Assembly (NCBI GenBank): GCA_934675685.1
Contig: CAKURL010000002.1
Coordinates: 1-64,000, forward strand
Reading direction: 5' to 3'
From: an uncultured Candidatus Melainabacteria bacterium
GTDB taxonomy: Bacteria > Cyanobacteriota > Vampirovibrionia > Gastranaerophilales > Gastranaerophilaceae
Length of the DNA: 64,000 bases
In this document: one piece after another, positions 38,285 to 47,599 of the stretch
How the letters are laid out: every line of letters starts with the position of its first letter
Position numbering within the stretch: the stretch's first letter is position 1
Made by a program: the position numbers and the translations under genes
The notes under the pieces: generated by a model
Told to the model about the DNA's origin: nothing
Databases searched by the model: none
The model's input: only the letters and a program-made list of their open reading frames with translations

Positions 38285-39188
38285 GAAAATGTCTGAAGCG
38301 CTAAGCGAATTTTATTCAAATACAAACGAAATATATGAAAATATCGAGTTTTTGGATTCAACTATTGATTTCAATTCCGAAAACGAATTTGTGACAAAAT
38401 CGGGTATCAAAAAAGATACTCAAACAGACGCGATTGAAATTATCTTAGACCTCGTGAAAATGGGAAAAGTCGACCCTTGGAATATTGATATAGTAGACTT
38501 GTATGATAAATATATAAAAAGAATTTCGGAATTAAAACAAGATAACCTTAGGTCAGTTGGAAAAGCGCTTTTGTTTTCTTCGACTTTGCTTAAAATAAAA
38601 TCAGATATCTTACAAGGTATTTCAATCGACGATTTTGAGGCAGAGCCTGAGGACTTTTTTGAAGATTATGACGAAGATTACGAGCAAATGCAAATCCCTA
38701 CAAACAACGTCGTTTCTTTTGATGAAGTCTTGCAAAGAAGAACATCTGTTCGCTTGAACAGAAAAAGAACAGTGACCTTGAAGGATTTAATCCGCCATAT
38801 TCAATTTTACGAAGAATTAGACAAAAAATATGCTATAAAAAATGCGCTCGATAGAAAAGAAAGGCGAGTAAGGAATTATTCAAAACTAAAAGCTGCTGAA
38901 ATCAAAGAACTTGCGCACGCAGAATACGTGGAACAAGTCGTAGAAAAAATGCGTCAAAACTTAGCTCAAATCTTAAAAAAAGAAGAAAGAATTGAATTAA
39001 GAGAGCTTTGCTTATTGGGTTTTGATAGAAGCTCCGCTTTTATTGCGCTTTTGTTTTTGACAAGAGAAGAAGAATTTGATATTTTCCAAGAAGATTTTTA
39101 TGGAAAATTGTATGCTATAAAAGCCCAAAAAGAAAATAAGGAAAATGGGCAAGAAGAACAATTAAGCGAGGTCCAAGATGGAAATTGA
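38277..39188 (+). CDS. scpA: Segregation and condensation protein A
   Basis: A 303-residue kleisin that bridges the SMC heads. The N-terminal part has DAIEIILDLVKMGKVDPWNI, the classic ScpA block, and ALLFSSTLLKIKSDILQ. An acidic linker (EPEDFFEDYDEDYEQ) and a C-terminal winged helix (ELRELCLLGFDRSSAFIAL) follow. It overlaps smc by 8 bases and scpB by 11, so the three subunits are translationally coupled. Confidence 0.94.
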   Translation: MNKKMSEALSEFYSNTNEIYENIEFLDSTIDFNSENEFVTKSGIKKDTQTDAIEIILDLVKMGKVDPWNIDIVDLYDKYIKRISELKQDNLRSVGKALLFSSTLLKIKSDILQGISIDDFEAEPEDFFEDYDEDYEQMQIPTNNVVSFDEVLQRRTSVRLNRKRTVTLKDLIRHIQFYEELDKKYAIKNALDRKERRVRNYSKLKAAEIKELAHAEYVEQVVEKMRQNLAQILKKEERIELRELCLLGFDRSSAFIALLFLTREEEFDIFQEDFYGKLYAIKAQKENKENGQEEQLSEVQDGN

Positions 39189-39693
39189 AGAATTAAAAGC
39201 GAAGATTGAAGCTGTATTGTTTATCACATCTCGCGCGATTGAACCTATGGAAATTGCGCAAATTTTAGGAATAGAAGATGTTGAAATTGTTGAAAGTGCG
39301 CTTTTAGAATTGATGTTTGATTATTCTTCAAGAAATGGTGCTCTTGAAATTGACGACGAAGATGGCTATATTATCCAAGTCAAAGCGGAGCACATGGATA
39401 TAGTGGAAAAACTTTGCCCTGTGGAATTGTCTCCTGCAGTACTAAAGACATTGACTGTAATTGCTCTAAAAGAACCAATTCGCCAAGCAGAGCTTAAAGA
39501 AATGCGCTCAAGCGCTTATGAACACATAGCAGAATTACTTGAACAAGGGCTCATTTCAAGAACAAAAGACAAAAATGGAAGAAGTTATAATATTAGGACA
39601 ACAAAAAAGTTTCAGGAGTATTTTAAACTTAAGGGCGACATTAAAGCTCTCGTAAAAGTGCTTGATGCAAAGCAAGATTTAAAAAATCTCTAA
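39178..39693 (+). CDS. scpB: Segregation and condensation protein B
   Basis: A 171-residue ScpB with two winged-helix domains: IEAVLFITSRAIEPMEIAQI in the first and LKTLTVIALKEPIRQAELKE in the second, then LLEQGLISRTKDKNGRSYNI. It binds ScpA as a dimer in the SMC complex. It overlaps scpA by 11 bases and is followed after 1 base by the RNR-like gene. Confidence 0.94.
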   Translation: MEIEELKAKIEAVLFITSRAIEPMEIAQILGIEDVEIVESALLELMFDYSSRNGALEIDDEDGYIIQVKAEHMDIVEKLCPVELSPAVLKTLTVIALKEPIRQAELKEMRSSAYEHIAELLEQGLISRTKDKNGRSYNIRTTKKFQEYFKLKGDIKALVKVLDAKQDLKNL

Positions 39694-39694
39694 A

Positions 39695-40978
39695 ATGAAA
39701 ATAAATCCTATAAAATTAGCTTCAATAAAACCTTCTAAATTCCAAAATTTTTCTTTTGGAAGGGTGTTTTTTGCGCAAAATCTTGATTGCGCAAGCTTTT
39801 CAAATTTGGCTTCTTTTGATACTTCTTTGTTTTTTAAAAGAGGGATTATAAAAGAAGGGGAAAGCTTAGAGCAATTTTTTAATAGAATTTCAAGCTCTAT
39901 TTTTAAAGATAATGAAGAAAAAAAAGAAAAAGAAGAATTTTTGCTGCGCTTAAAAAAAGGAGAAATAACTTTATCAAGTTCTTGTTATAAAAACCTCTCA
40001 AATCCTCAAAGCGCAAGGGCTTATGAGCTTGATTTTGACAGTCCGATATCAAAAAATTTGCTGTTGTTAAATGACGCAATCTTTCAAGGAGTGGGGGTTG
40101 GGATTAATTTTTCAAAATCTAAAAACCCAACGCAAGATATTTTAAAAATAAACGACTATTTTAAATATATAGAAGAAAAATCTCCAAATAAAAGGCCTCC
40201 TGCGGGGATTGCCCTTTTGAATTGGGACAATAGCGACATTTTAAATTTCATTATATTAAAAAATAATCCAAATTACAACGATTGGTGTTTTGATTTATCT
40301 ATTGTTTTAAATGATGATTTTTTTCAAAAATTAGAAAAAAAAGATAAAAACGCAATTGAAATTTATGAAGCTTTAGTTGAGAATATGCTTAATTCAGGGG
40401 AGCCTGCTGTTATTTTTTCAAACAAAAAAGACTATATTTGCGATTCTTGCGCAGCTTCAGAGCTAAAAAAAGGCGAAAATTTGACTTTGGCTCATGTAAA
40501 TCTTTCCAAATTTGAAAAAGAAGGCAATGTCGATTGGCATAATTTTAAAAAAGCAGCAAAGATTTTAACGCTTGCAACAAATAAAATAGACGAAAATCAT
40601 AAAATCGGTCTTTTAGGCTATCAAGAGCTTTTAGATAAATTGAAAATTGAATATTCTTCTCCTTTGGCTTTAGAAATCTTAAAAAAAGCAATAGAAGAAA
40701 TCCAAAATGCTGGTTCAAAAGTGGCCATAAGTCCCACTTCCACAACTTCTCGCTTTTTAAAAACAAGCTTTTCAATAGAACCTAAAAAAAATACTGATTA
40801 CTTTGAGCAAATAAAAACTTTAAGCGTTGCGCAAAAGCAGATAGATGAAGATGGTGGCCTTGGACAGATTTCAAATACGATAATTTTAAAAGAAAATGCC
40901 ACAAAAAAAGATGTTGATGATATAATAATTTTATCTAAAAAAATGGGTCTTAAAGGCGTTAGTGTCTTTAAAAATTAG
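39695..40978 (+). CDS. Truncated class II ribonucleotide reductase-like pseudoenzyme
   Basis: A 427-residue protein whose whole length follows the alpha subunit of NrdJ-type ribonucleotide reductases. Markers are KEGESLEQFFNRISSSIF, GVGVGINFSK (family GGGxGxxFS), IALLNWDNSDILNFI (family G-x-LRVDHPDI), GEPAVIFSN, HKIGLLGYQELL, ISPTSTTSRFLKTSFSIEP (family APTGTIS...GIEP) and a final KKMGLKGVSVFKN. The radical-site motif NPCGE reads DSCAA (250-254), so Cys stays but Asn and Glu are gone. The CNLGSINL motif reads LTLAHVNL (263-270), losing a redox Cys, and SAC reads SAR. No C-terminal redox cysteines follow. It is open and undamaged, so a non-reductase role is likely. It sits 1 base after scpB. 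Confidence 0.72.
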   Translation: MKINPIKLASIKPSKFQNFSFGRVFFAQNLDCASFSNLASFDTSLFFKRGIIKEGESLEQFFNRISSSIFKDNEEKKEKEEFLLRLKKGEITLSSSCYKNLSNPQSARAYELDFDSPISKNLLLLNDAIFQGVGVGINFSKSKNPTQDILKINDYFKYIEEKSPNKRPPAGIALLNWDNSDILNFIILKNNPNYNDWCFDLSIVLNDDFFQKLEKKDKNAIEIYEALVENMLNSGEPAVIFSNKKDYICDSCAASELKKGENLTLAHVNLSKFEKEGNVDWHNFKKAAKILTLATNKIDENHKIGLLGYQELLDKLKIEYSSPLALEILKKAIEEIQNAGSKVAISPTSTTSRFLKTSFSIEPKKNTDYFEQIKTLSVAQKQIDEDGGLGQISNTIILKENATKKDVDDIIILSKKMGLKGVSVFKN

Positions 40979-40990
40979 AATGTATTAAAA

Positions 40991-42400
40991 ATGAAAGTAA
41001 CATCACCGCATTTAACAACAAGAATTTCTTCTTTTGTTGAAAAACAAAAGAAAAGAGTAAAATTATATTTCAGAGACAATTTTTGTTCTGAAGCGCAATT
41101 TCGAAATTTTATGGATTCTTCAAAAGGTTATGAAGTGAAGATAGTTGGGCTTCAAAATGGAGATAGAGATTTAGTTGGAACAAAATCTTGTTTTACAGAT
41201 GACAATCTTATGATTAAGACTACAAAAATCTTAGCTCAAAATGGCACAAGTTATAATGAAAGAGTGGAAAGTTATTATCCTAGCTTGACCAGAGGAGAAG
41301 CAAGAGCACACCAAGAAGGCTCAAAATCCACTTTTTTAATTGATTATGGACAAGCTTATGACAAAGGTTTTTCAAATTCTAATGAATACGTTAAAGAAAT
41401 TTTTCAAATAATAAATGATGGCGTAAATCCTTCAATTATCCACACAAAAAAATCAGACGAAATGCAAGGTCATTATGAGATTGAAAAATATGATTTAGGC
41501 GACTATCCTTCTGACGTCGATATGATTTCAGAAATCAAAGGAGGAAGAGTTTTCCCGAGCTGCTTTTTATCTAGAATAAGAACAACAAAAACAGGACAAA
41601 AATGCGAAGAAACATATAACTATAATAAAACGCTGACTCATAAAATCGACGCATTCAGCAAAGTTCAAGACACAACTACAAAAAGAAGGGCTTATAGAAT
41701 AACAAAAAGTGACGGCGAAAAAATCTTAGATATAAATAGAAGTTTCACCCAAACCCCTTCTATGTCTATCACAAGGATAAATGACAAAAAATATTTTGCA
41801 TATTTTGACGATTTTTATAAAAAAATCACAATTTTAGATGGCGACAATTTAGCAGGTGTTTTTGATTTAGATAGCGTTTATTTTGCAAATCAAAAAGAAA
41901 AAGGATCGGACAAAGAAAAGCTTTGGAAAATGTTTAAAGCACTTCCTGCGGACGTCTTATTGGATTCTATTGAATATTTAAAATCTGTAAAATATTTGCC
42001 AAATAAAAGTTATGAAAGCTGCGCTTATGTTACAAGAGGACGAATAAATACTTGCGCGAAGCCTCCTTATTATGTCCACGAATTAGGCCATCTGGTCACT
42101 TTGAACAATGATTTTGATATAGATAAAGATCTTTTAGACACAATTGAAGAAGAGCAAAAGCTTCTAAGAGACAATTTTCCTAATCAATATCGCGCTTCTT
42201 TTGAATATCTTTCGACCTTGGTTCCGGATAGCTTGGATTATTCTGGGTTAGTCGAAATTTTAGCCGAAACATACCTTATCTTAAAAGGTTTTGATCAAGC
42301 GGACGATATGGGATATAGAGCGCAGATGATTGTGCAATATTTTCCAAAAACTACAGCAAAAATTGCAAAAATGCTTAATGAAATTCCAAAAGACAGCTAA
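40991..42400 (+). CDS. HELGH metalloprotease-like protein of unknown family
   Basis: A 469-residue protein without a family name I can give. Residues 363-367 read HELGH, a zinc-binding HExxH, and ~55 residues on comes EILAETY, which could supply the third ligand Glu as in gluzincins. The first ~330 residues are beta-rich and polar, with many Lys and Asn and no signal peptide; short blocks such as KVQDTTTKRRAYRIT and FAYFDDFYKKITIL suggest a structural or binding module. It begins 12 bases after the RNR-like gene and is the last of the smc-led run. Activity and substrate are unknown. Confidence 0.65.
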   Translation: MKVTSPHLTTRISSFVEKQKKRVKLYFRDNFCSEAQFRNFMDSSKGYEVKIVGLQNGDRDLVGTKSCFTDDNLMIKTTKILAQNGTSYNERVESYYPSLTRGEARAHQEGSKSTFLIDYGQAYDKGFSNSNEYVKEIFQIINDGVNPSIIHTKKSDEMQGHYEIEKYDLGDYPSDVDMISEIKGGRVFPSCFLSRIRTTKTGQKCEETYNYNKTLTHKIDAFSKVQDTTTKRRAYRITKSDGEKILDINRSFTQTPSMSITRINDKKYFAYFDDFYKKITILDGDNLAGVFDLDSVYFANQKEKGSDKEKLWKMFKALPADVLLDSIEYLKSVKYLPNKSYESCAYVTRGRINTCAKPPYYVHELGHLVTLNNDFDIDKDLLDTIEEEQKLLRDNFPNQYRASFEYLSTLVPDSLDYSGLVEILAETYLILKGFDQADDMGYRAQMIVQYFPKTTAKIAKMLNEIPKDS

Positions 42401-42401
42401 A

Positions 42402-43010
42402 TTAATCCTCTTTTAAAATGTCCCCCACTTCTTCTAAAAGAAGATTGTAGACATCAATGGTTGATGGGCAAATATAGAGTTTTCTTTTAACTAAGCTTTT
42501 AATGGTTTCTGAAAAGCACCTTAAAAGTGCCAAATTAAGCCCAATTACGCCCTTGTTTTCTTTTAAAAGTTTCCAAATTTTTTGGGTGTATTTTTCGTCT
42601 CTTGTGTTTGGCTCGATTTTGTCTGCAAGAAAGATTATTTTTTCAAAAACAGACATCTTGATGTCGCCTATGGTGTGCTTTCTTATGGCGCTTATGATTT
42701 CTTCGTCCTCTATTTTAAATTCTTTTTTCACTAAATATGCGCCCACGATTGCATGGAAAGTTTTTGGGTTTTTTAATTCTTTTTCGTCAAAGCCGGTTTT
42801 AATTTCGTCTTTTATTATGCTCAAAAGCCTGTTGTTGTCGATGTTTTTAGCGCAGTCATGCAAAAGCCCTGCTAAATATGCTTTATTTTCATCTTGGTTG
42901 AACATTTTGGCTAGTTTTTTTGCAGTCTTTGCCACTCCTTGGGAATGGAAAAACCTTTTATCTGATAAATTGATTTTTAGCCAATTTTCTATATAATTCT
43001 CTGTTTTCAA
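42402..43010 (-). CDS. yqeK: HD-domain hydrolase YqeK (Ap4A hydrolase type)
   Basis: A 202-residue metal-dependent phosphohydrolase. Ligands are seen in RFFHSQGVAKTAKKLA (His), AGLLHDCAKNI (His-Asp), the HAIVGAYLVK block, then RKHTIGDIKMSVFEKIIFLADKIEP. YqeK proteins split diadenosine tetraphosphate symmetrically. It overlaps the end of nadD by 53 bases on the same strand, and nadD-yqeK is a common bacterial order. Its stop is 1 base from the convergent HELGH gene. Confidence 0.9.
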   Translation of the reverse strand: MKTENYIENWLKINLSDKRFFHSQGVAKTAKKLAKMFNQDENKAYLAGLLHDCAKNIDNNRLLSIIKDEIKTGFDEKELKNPKTFHAIVGAYLVKKEFKIEDEEIISAIRKHTIGDIKMSVFEKIIFLADKIEPNTRDEKYTQKIWKLLKENKGVIGLNLALLRCFSETIKSLVKRKLYICPSTIDVYNLLLEEVGDILKED

Positions 43011-43569
43011 TATATTCCCTTACTTCCTTAGTTGTGAGCCCTGTGATATTTTGGCCTTTTTCTACATAACTTCTTATCATACTAGATGAAATATCTAAAA
43101 AATCTGTTTTAAAAATTTTAAAAGAATAACCTTTTTTGCTGAAATAGTCAAAAGCGCTTTCGTTTATGGTTTGGCCGTTGAATAAATGCCTTGGGTAGAC
43201 AAAAAAGTTGATTTTTTCTTTTAAAATATCGGGTTCTTTCCATTGTTCGATTTTGAAAAATTGGTCGTAGCCGATTAAAAAATTGATTTTTTGGTTATTG
43301 TTTTCTTCAAATAATTTTTCGATTGTGCGATATGTGTAGCTTGGAATTTTGAGCTTCGATTCAATGCTTGAGACATTTTCTTCTTTAAGAGCCAATTTTA
43401 GCATATTATATCTATCTTCAAAGCTTGCTAAATCTTCGACTTTGTGGGGAGGAATAAAAGCAGGCACGAAAATAACCCTCGAAAAGCCAAATTCTTCTTT
43501 TGCTTTTCTTGCGATTTCAATATGCCCCAGATGGATTGGGTTGAATGTTCCAAAAAAATAACATATCAT
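42958..43569 (-). CDS. nadD: Nicotinate-nucleotide adenylyltransferase
   Basis: A 203-residue enzyme joining nicotinate mononucleotide and ATP in NAD synthesis. The nucleotidyltransferase motifs are ICYFFGTFNPIHLGHIEIA (with the GTFNPIHxGH signature), FVPAFIPPHK, FLIGYDQF and the C-terminal SSSMIRSYVEKG. Length is normal. Upstream of yqeK, with which it overlaps. It complements nadA at 16657-17574. Confidence 0.94.
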   Translation of the reverse strand: MICYFFGTFNPIHLGHIEIARKAKEEFGFSRVIFVPAFIPPHKVEDLASFEDRYNMLKLALKEENVSSIESKLKIPSYTYRTIEKLFEENNNQKINFLIGYDQFFKIEQWKEPDILKEKINFFVYPRHLFNGQTINESAFDYFSKKGYSFKIFKTDFLDISSSMIRSYVEKGQNITGLTTKEVREYIENRELYRKLAKNQFIR

Positions 43570-43601
43570 AATTACTATAATTATATTACAATAATTCTGT
43601 T

Positions 43602-45227
43602 ATGTATAATTTTGATTCATTAAGTTTAAAATATTTTTTCGAAGAAAATGAAAATTTCATCAGAAATTCTGTCGTTCAAAAAATTCACTTGCCTTCAAGG
43701 CACGAAATAATTCTCAACTTGAGAAATATTGAATTTAAAAAGAACGAGAAACTTTATATAAACATTAACCCAAAATATCCTCATATTTGTTTTATAGATG
43801 AAAAATCCATGAAATTAAGAAACATAGAAATCCCAAAAGTGCCCCCTATGTTTTGTATGCAATTAAGAAAATATTTAAATGGTTCAAAAATAAAAGATTT
43901 TAAGCTTGTGAAATATGAAAGAATTTTGGAATTATATTTCGACTATTTTGATGAAATTGGCTCTTTAACAAGAATGTGCCTAGCTTTGGAATTTATGGGC
44001 AAGCACTCTAATGTCATTTTATATAATGCTCAAAATAGAATAATAATAGGCTCAATTCATAATGTCTCAAAAGACAAAAGCTCGATTAGAGAAATCTATG
44101 GCGGAATAAATTATATCTATCCTCCCATGAAAGAAAAATTAGACTTGTTAAACACAAGCTACAGCACTTTTTTTGAAATCGCAAAAGAAAAAGATGTGAA
44201 AAAAATTTCTAGCGAATTTTATTATTTTTCTCAAAATATTTTAAATTCTATTTTTGAAAAAAATCTTTCTCAAGAAGACACTTTTTCATATTTACAAAAC
44301 CTTGAAAGCGCAAAAAACCCTGATTTTATTGTTTCTTTTTGGCTGGAAAATAAAGAGAAAGACTTTGAAAAAGTTTCAATAAGCGCTGCAATTGATAAAT
44401 ATTTTTCTTCTCAAATGTTTTTAGATATTTCTTCTTCGATGAAATCTCGCCTCAAAAATCTTTTAAATAAAGAGATTAAAAAAATATCTAAAGTCATCTT
44501 AAATTGCCCAAATGAAGAAAAACATCTTCTTTTGAAGAAAAAAGCAGATTATATAATGACTTTTATGTATTCAATTTCTTTGGGGCAAAAAGAGCTCCTC
44601 GTGGAGGATTTAAAAATTGAGCTAGATGAAAATTTAACTCCAAACGAAAATGCTCAAAAATACTATGAACAATATAAAAAAGCAAAAGGCGCTTTTGAAT
44701 ATTGGGAAAATAGCGCAAAATTAGCAAAAGAAAAGCTCGAATATTTTAATTCTATTCTTTTTAACATCGAAAATTCTTCTAATTTTGAAGAATTAAATGA
44801 AATCATTGAAGAAATGGCGGAGCTTGGGCTTTATAAGAATAACAAAGAAAACCAAGGAAAAAAGAAAAAAGACGAAGAAAAAATTCATATTAATAAAATT
44901 GAATTTATGGGCTACACGATTTATATTGGAAAAAATAATGTCCAAAACGACTATTTAATCTCGAAAATTGCAAAAAATGAAGATTTATGGTTCCATGGGC
45001 TCAATTTTCCAAGCGCGCATATTATCTTGAAACTTCCAAAAGGCAAAAATGCACCTCCAAAAGAAGTTTTGGAATATTGCGCAAAAATCACTAAAGAAAA
45101 TTCTAAAGCAAAAAATTCTTCTAAAGTTTCTATTATCATGACAAAAAGACAAAACCTCAAAAAGCCGCCAAACACTTATTTAGGCTATGTCACATATAAA
45201 AACGAAACAGAAATCGTGATAGAATAA
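43602..45227 (+). CDS. rqcH: NFACT-family ribosome quality control protein RqcH
   Basis: A 541-residue homologue of bacterial RqcH/FbpA and eukaryotic Rqc2, which adds alanine tails to stalled nascent chains on 50S subunits. The NFACT-N domain is present (FIRNSVVQKIHLPSRHEIIL, RKYLNGSKIKDFKLV, ALEFMGKHSNVILYN), followed by coiled-coil (~355-440) and NFACT-R (DLWFHGLNFPSAHIIL, TYLGYVTYKNETEIVI). Often annotated as fibronectin-binding protein, but the quality-control role is the established one. It is divergent from nadD and meets the decarboxylase tail to tail. Confidence 0.92.
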   Translation: MYNFDSLSLKYFFEENENFIRNSVVQKIHLPSRHEIILNLRNIEFKKNEKLYININPKYPHICFIDEKSMKLRNIEIPKVPPMFCMQLRKYLNGSKIKDFKLVKYERILELYFDYFDEIGSLTRMCLALEFMGKHSNVILYNAQNRIIIGSIHNVSKDKSSIREIYGGINYIYPPMKEKLDLLNTSYSTFFEIAKEKDVKKISSEFYYFSQNILNSIFEKNLSQEDTFSYLQNLESAKNPDFIVSFWLENKEKDFEKVSISAAIDKYFSSQMFLDISSSMKSRLKNLLNKEIKKISKVILNCPNEEKHLLLKKKADYIMTFMYSISLGQKELLVEDLKIELDENLTPNENAQKYYEQYKKAKGAFEYWENSAKLAKEKLEYFNSILFNIENSSNFEELNEIIEEMAELGLYKNNKENQGKKKKDEEKIHINKIEFMGYTIYIGKNNVQNDYLISKIAKNEDLWFHGLNFPSAHIILKLPKGKNAPPKEVLEYCAKITKENSKAKNSSKVSIIMTKRQNLKKPPNTYLGYVTYKNETEIVIE

Positions 45228-46679
45228 TTATTCTTTTATGACTTCAATTTTTTCGCTTTGGAATAAATATGGAATATGTTCTTCTTTGATTATTTCTCCA
45301 GGGAGCAAAATAGAAATCCCAGGAGGGCACAAAGCCACAACTTCGCTTGAAATTCTTCCAATTGCGTCTTTTTTTAAGACATATTCTTTTGGGGCAAAAT
45401 ATGCTTCTCTTAAGTTCATAACTATCTCGGGGTCAATCAAAGGCATGATTTTGACATTTTTGGCCTTTGTTTCATATTCTTTTTGAGAAATTTCTTTTAA
45501 GCAATTCAATAAATAATCGAATTCTTCTTTTTTACCCCCGATGTTAGACAAAATCAGAATACCTTCGTCTGAAGCAGATTCGACTTCAATTTTATAATCT
45601 TTTTCTAAAATCTCTTCTAATTGAAGCCCTGTAAGGTTTTTCATTTTTATAAAAATCTTAGTAATATCGACATCTACTTCATCAAGCACTTGAAGTTTAT
45701 CTATTTTTTTTGCTTCTTTTCTAAAATAAGTCGCGTTTTCGATAGCATTTCCCAACATCTTTTGCCCTGTGGGGCTTGATAAATTTGCCCTTGCGGCGTC
45801 TAAGCTCGTGAGCAAAAGAAGGCTTGGGCTTGTTGTGTGCAAAAGCTTAAGCGCATGTTCAAGTTTGTTTTCATCAAAGCAAGAATTTTTTGACAAATGA
45901 AGCATAGAAGATTGCACCATTGCTCCTGCTGTCTTGTGGATTGAATGGACAACCGCGTCTGCCCCTAAGTGAAGCGCGCTTGTGGGTAATTTTTGGTTAT
46001 AATTCCACAAAGACCCATGGGCTTCATCTACAATTAGCGCTGCTTTATAGTGTTTGCAAATTTGAGAAATTTTCTTTATGTCGGATACGACACCTTCGTA
46101 AGTCGGATTTGTAATCCAGACGAGTTTTATGTTTCTATTTCTTTTTAGGTTTTCTTCAATTGTTAAAGCGTCTATGTTTCCAAAGATAGACCAATCACTT
46201 AGCTTTTTTGGGATTGCCCAATTCACTTTGGCGCCTGAAATGATAAGCCCGGTCAAGACTGACCTATGGCAGTTTCTTCCGATTAAAACTTCTTCAAAAG
46301 GGTTTGTTATGGCAAAAGCCAAAGCAAGGTTTGCGATTGTAGAACCTCCTGTGACAAAAAAAGTTCTTTTTGCGCCATAAGTCTTAGCTGCGAGCTCCTG
46401 CGCTTCTTTGATTGCCCCTGTTTGAGGGTGCAAGGTTCCAAGGTTATCAAATTCGTCGGTTGTGTCTAAATTTAAGACGTCACTTCCGATTAAATTTGAA
46501 AACTCGGGCAAAATCCCAAGCCCCCTGTTGTGCCCTGGGATATGAAAGCCTGTCATAGGTGTTTTTTTATAGTTTTTCATAGCTTCCACTAAAGGAGCTT
46601 TTGAAGTGAAATTTATTTTATTTAAAATTAGCTCTTTTGCGCTTGTAAAATCTATTTTTTCTAAATCTTTTATTGTCAT
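45228..46679 (-). CDS. Orn/Lys/Arg decarboxylase family protein
   Basis: A pyridoxal-phosphate enzyme of the SpeA/Cad type (fold I, group III). PLP contacts include FVTGGSTIANLALAFA, LIVDEAHGSLWN and the Schiff-base lysine in VHSIHKTAGAMVQ. The N-terminal PMTGFHIPGHNRGLG block is typical. I place the start at the ATG at 46679 (MTIKDLEKIDF); a farther ATG at 46709 would overlap the previous gene by 23 bases. Neither has a clear ribosome site. About 483 residues, the compact form. The amino acid used (arginine, lysine or ornithine) cannot be told; polyamine supply is likely. Confidence 0.9.
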   Translation of the reverse strand: MTIKDLEKIDFTSAKELILNKINFTSKAPLVEAMKNYKKTPMTGFHIPGHNRGLGILPEFSNLIGSDVLNLDTTDEFDNLGTLHPQTGAIKEAQELAAKTYGAKRTFFVTGGSTIANLALAFAITNPFEEVLIGRNCHRSVLTGLIISGAKVNWAIPKKLSDWSIFGNIDALTIEENLKRNRNIKLVWITNPTYEGVVSDIKKISQICKHYKAALIVDEAHGSLWNYNQKLPTSALHLGADAVVHSIHKTAGAMVQSSMLHLSKNSCFDENKLEHALKLLHTTSPSLLLLTSLDAARANLSSPTGQKMLGNAIENATYFRKEAKKIDKLQVLDEVDVDITKIFIKMKNLTGLQLEEILEKDYKIEVESASDEGILILSNIGGKKEEFDYLLNCLKEISQKEYETKAKNVKIMPLIDPEIVMNLREAYFAPKEYVLKKDAIGRISSEVVALCPPGISILLPGEIIKEEHIPYLFQSEKIEVIKE

Positions 46680-46686
46680 AAGAAAA

Positions 46687-47538
46687 TTATGACATAAAAG
46701 TAAAATCATGCCAATTTACGAGATTTATGTTTTCTTTTTCTAACTCTTTTTTGAGGTCTAAATCTAAAAGCGTTTGAAATTCTTTGAAATTTTTTTTCTT
46801 TTTTTCTTCCGTTGTTGGGTGGAGGATAATTTCAGAGTTATTTTTTATTTTTTTAATGCCCTCTAAAATGGTTGTTTTGTCCATATTTGCAGTGTATAAG
46901 ACCCCTATAAAATTTTCGTTTGTTTTTATATTTTTTCCTTTTAGAGTTTTTTTGTTTATAAAAGAAAAGAAATTTAAAAGTAGATTTTTAATGATGTTTG
47001 TTAAATATTCTTTTAAATTTTTAATGTGCCAAGGCAAATCTTTTGCAAAATAAAATTCTTCTTTTTGTGTCCTTATTGCTTTTATTCCATATTTTTCGCA
47101 CATTTTAAGAACAAGCTTAAAAATATTTGGAATGCTATGTGTGTGGACATGAGAATTTATATAAGAAATTTCCACCCCTTCTTTTAAAGCTTTTTCTATT
47201 TGGGCACAGAATTCTTCTTCAACTTGGGCTAAAAAATTTTTATTGAAACTTTTAATTAAAAGCCCGATAAAAGAATTTGAAAAAGTTCCTTTTTCGTCCG
47301 TCAAAAGACTTTTTTTCTTGAAAACAAGAGAATTTCCTTCGATTAAATTTAAATGAAGCCCGATATCGAATTTGTTTTTGGAATTTTTGATAATACGAAT
47401 AGCATCTAAAAAGCCTTCCATATTTGTCATAAGGCAAGTGCTTTTTAAAATGTTTTTTTCGAAAGCCAGTTTTATTGCTTCGTTTGATTGCTTATCTTTT
47501 CCAAAATCGTCTGCCGTAATAATTATATTTTTTTTCAT
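46687..47538 (-). CDS. ChbG/HpnK-family carbohydrate deacetylase
   Basis: A 283-residue YdjC-type deacetylase. The metal site is shown by IIITADDFGKDKQSNEAI (Asp-Asp), DIGLHLNLIEG (His) and SHVHTHSIPNIF (His, His). Family members remove acetyl groups from chitobiose-type sugars or hopanoid/lipid-linked GlcNAc. Next to it lie a GT2 and, farther, a GT39 transferase, so it could deacetylate a lipid-linked sugar in envelope modification, but that is inferred. It is just upstream of the decarboxylase on the same strand and divergent from the GT2. Confidence 0.85.
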   Translation of the reverse strand: MKKNIIITADDFGKDKQSNEAIKLAFEKNILKSTCLMTNMEGFLDAIRIIKNSKNKFDIGLHLNLIEGNSLVFKKKSLLTDEKGTFSNSFIGLLIKSFNKNFLAQVEEEFCAQIEKALKEGVEISYINSHVHTHSIPNIFKLVLKMCEKYGIKAIRTQKEEFYFAKDLPWHIKNLKEYLTNIIKNLLLNFFSFINKKTLKGKNIKTNENFIGVLYTANMDKTTILEGIKKIKNNSEIILHPTTEEKKKKNFKEFQTLLDLDLKKELEKENINLVNWHDFTFMS

Positions 47539-47599
47539 TTTCGTATTGTAAATTCCTTATAAAAATTATACAATAAAAAGAAGGAGAACTGGAAAAAAT

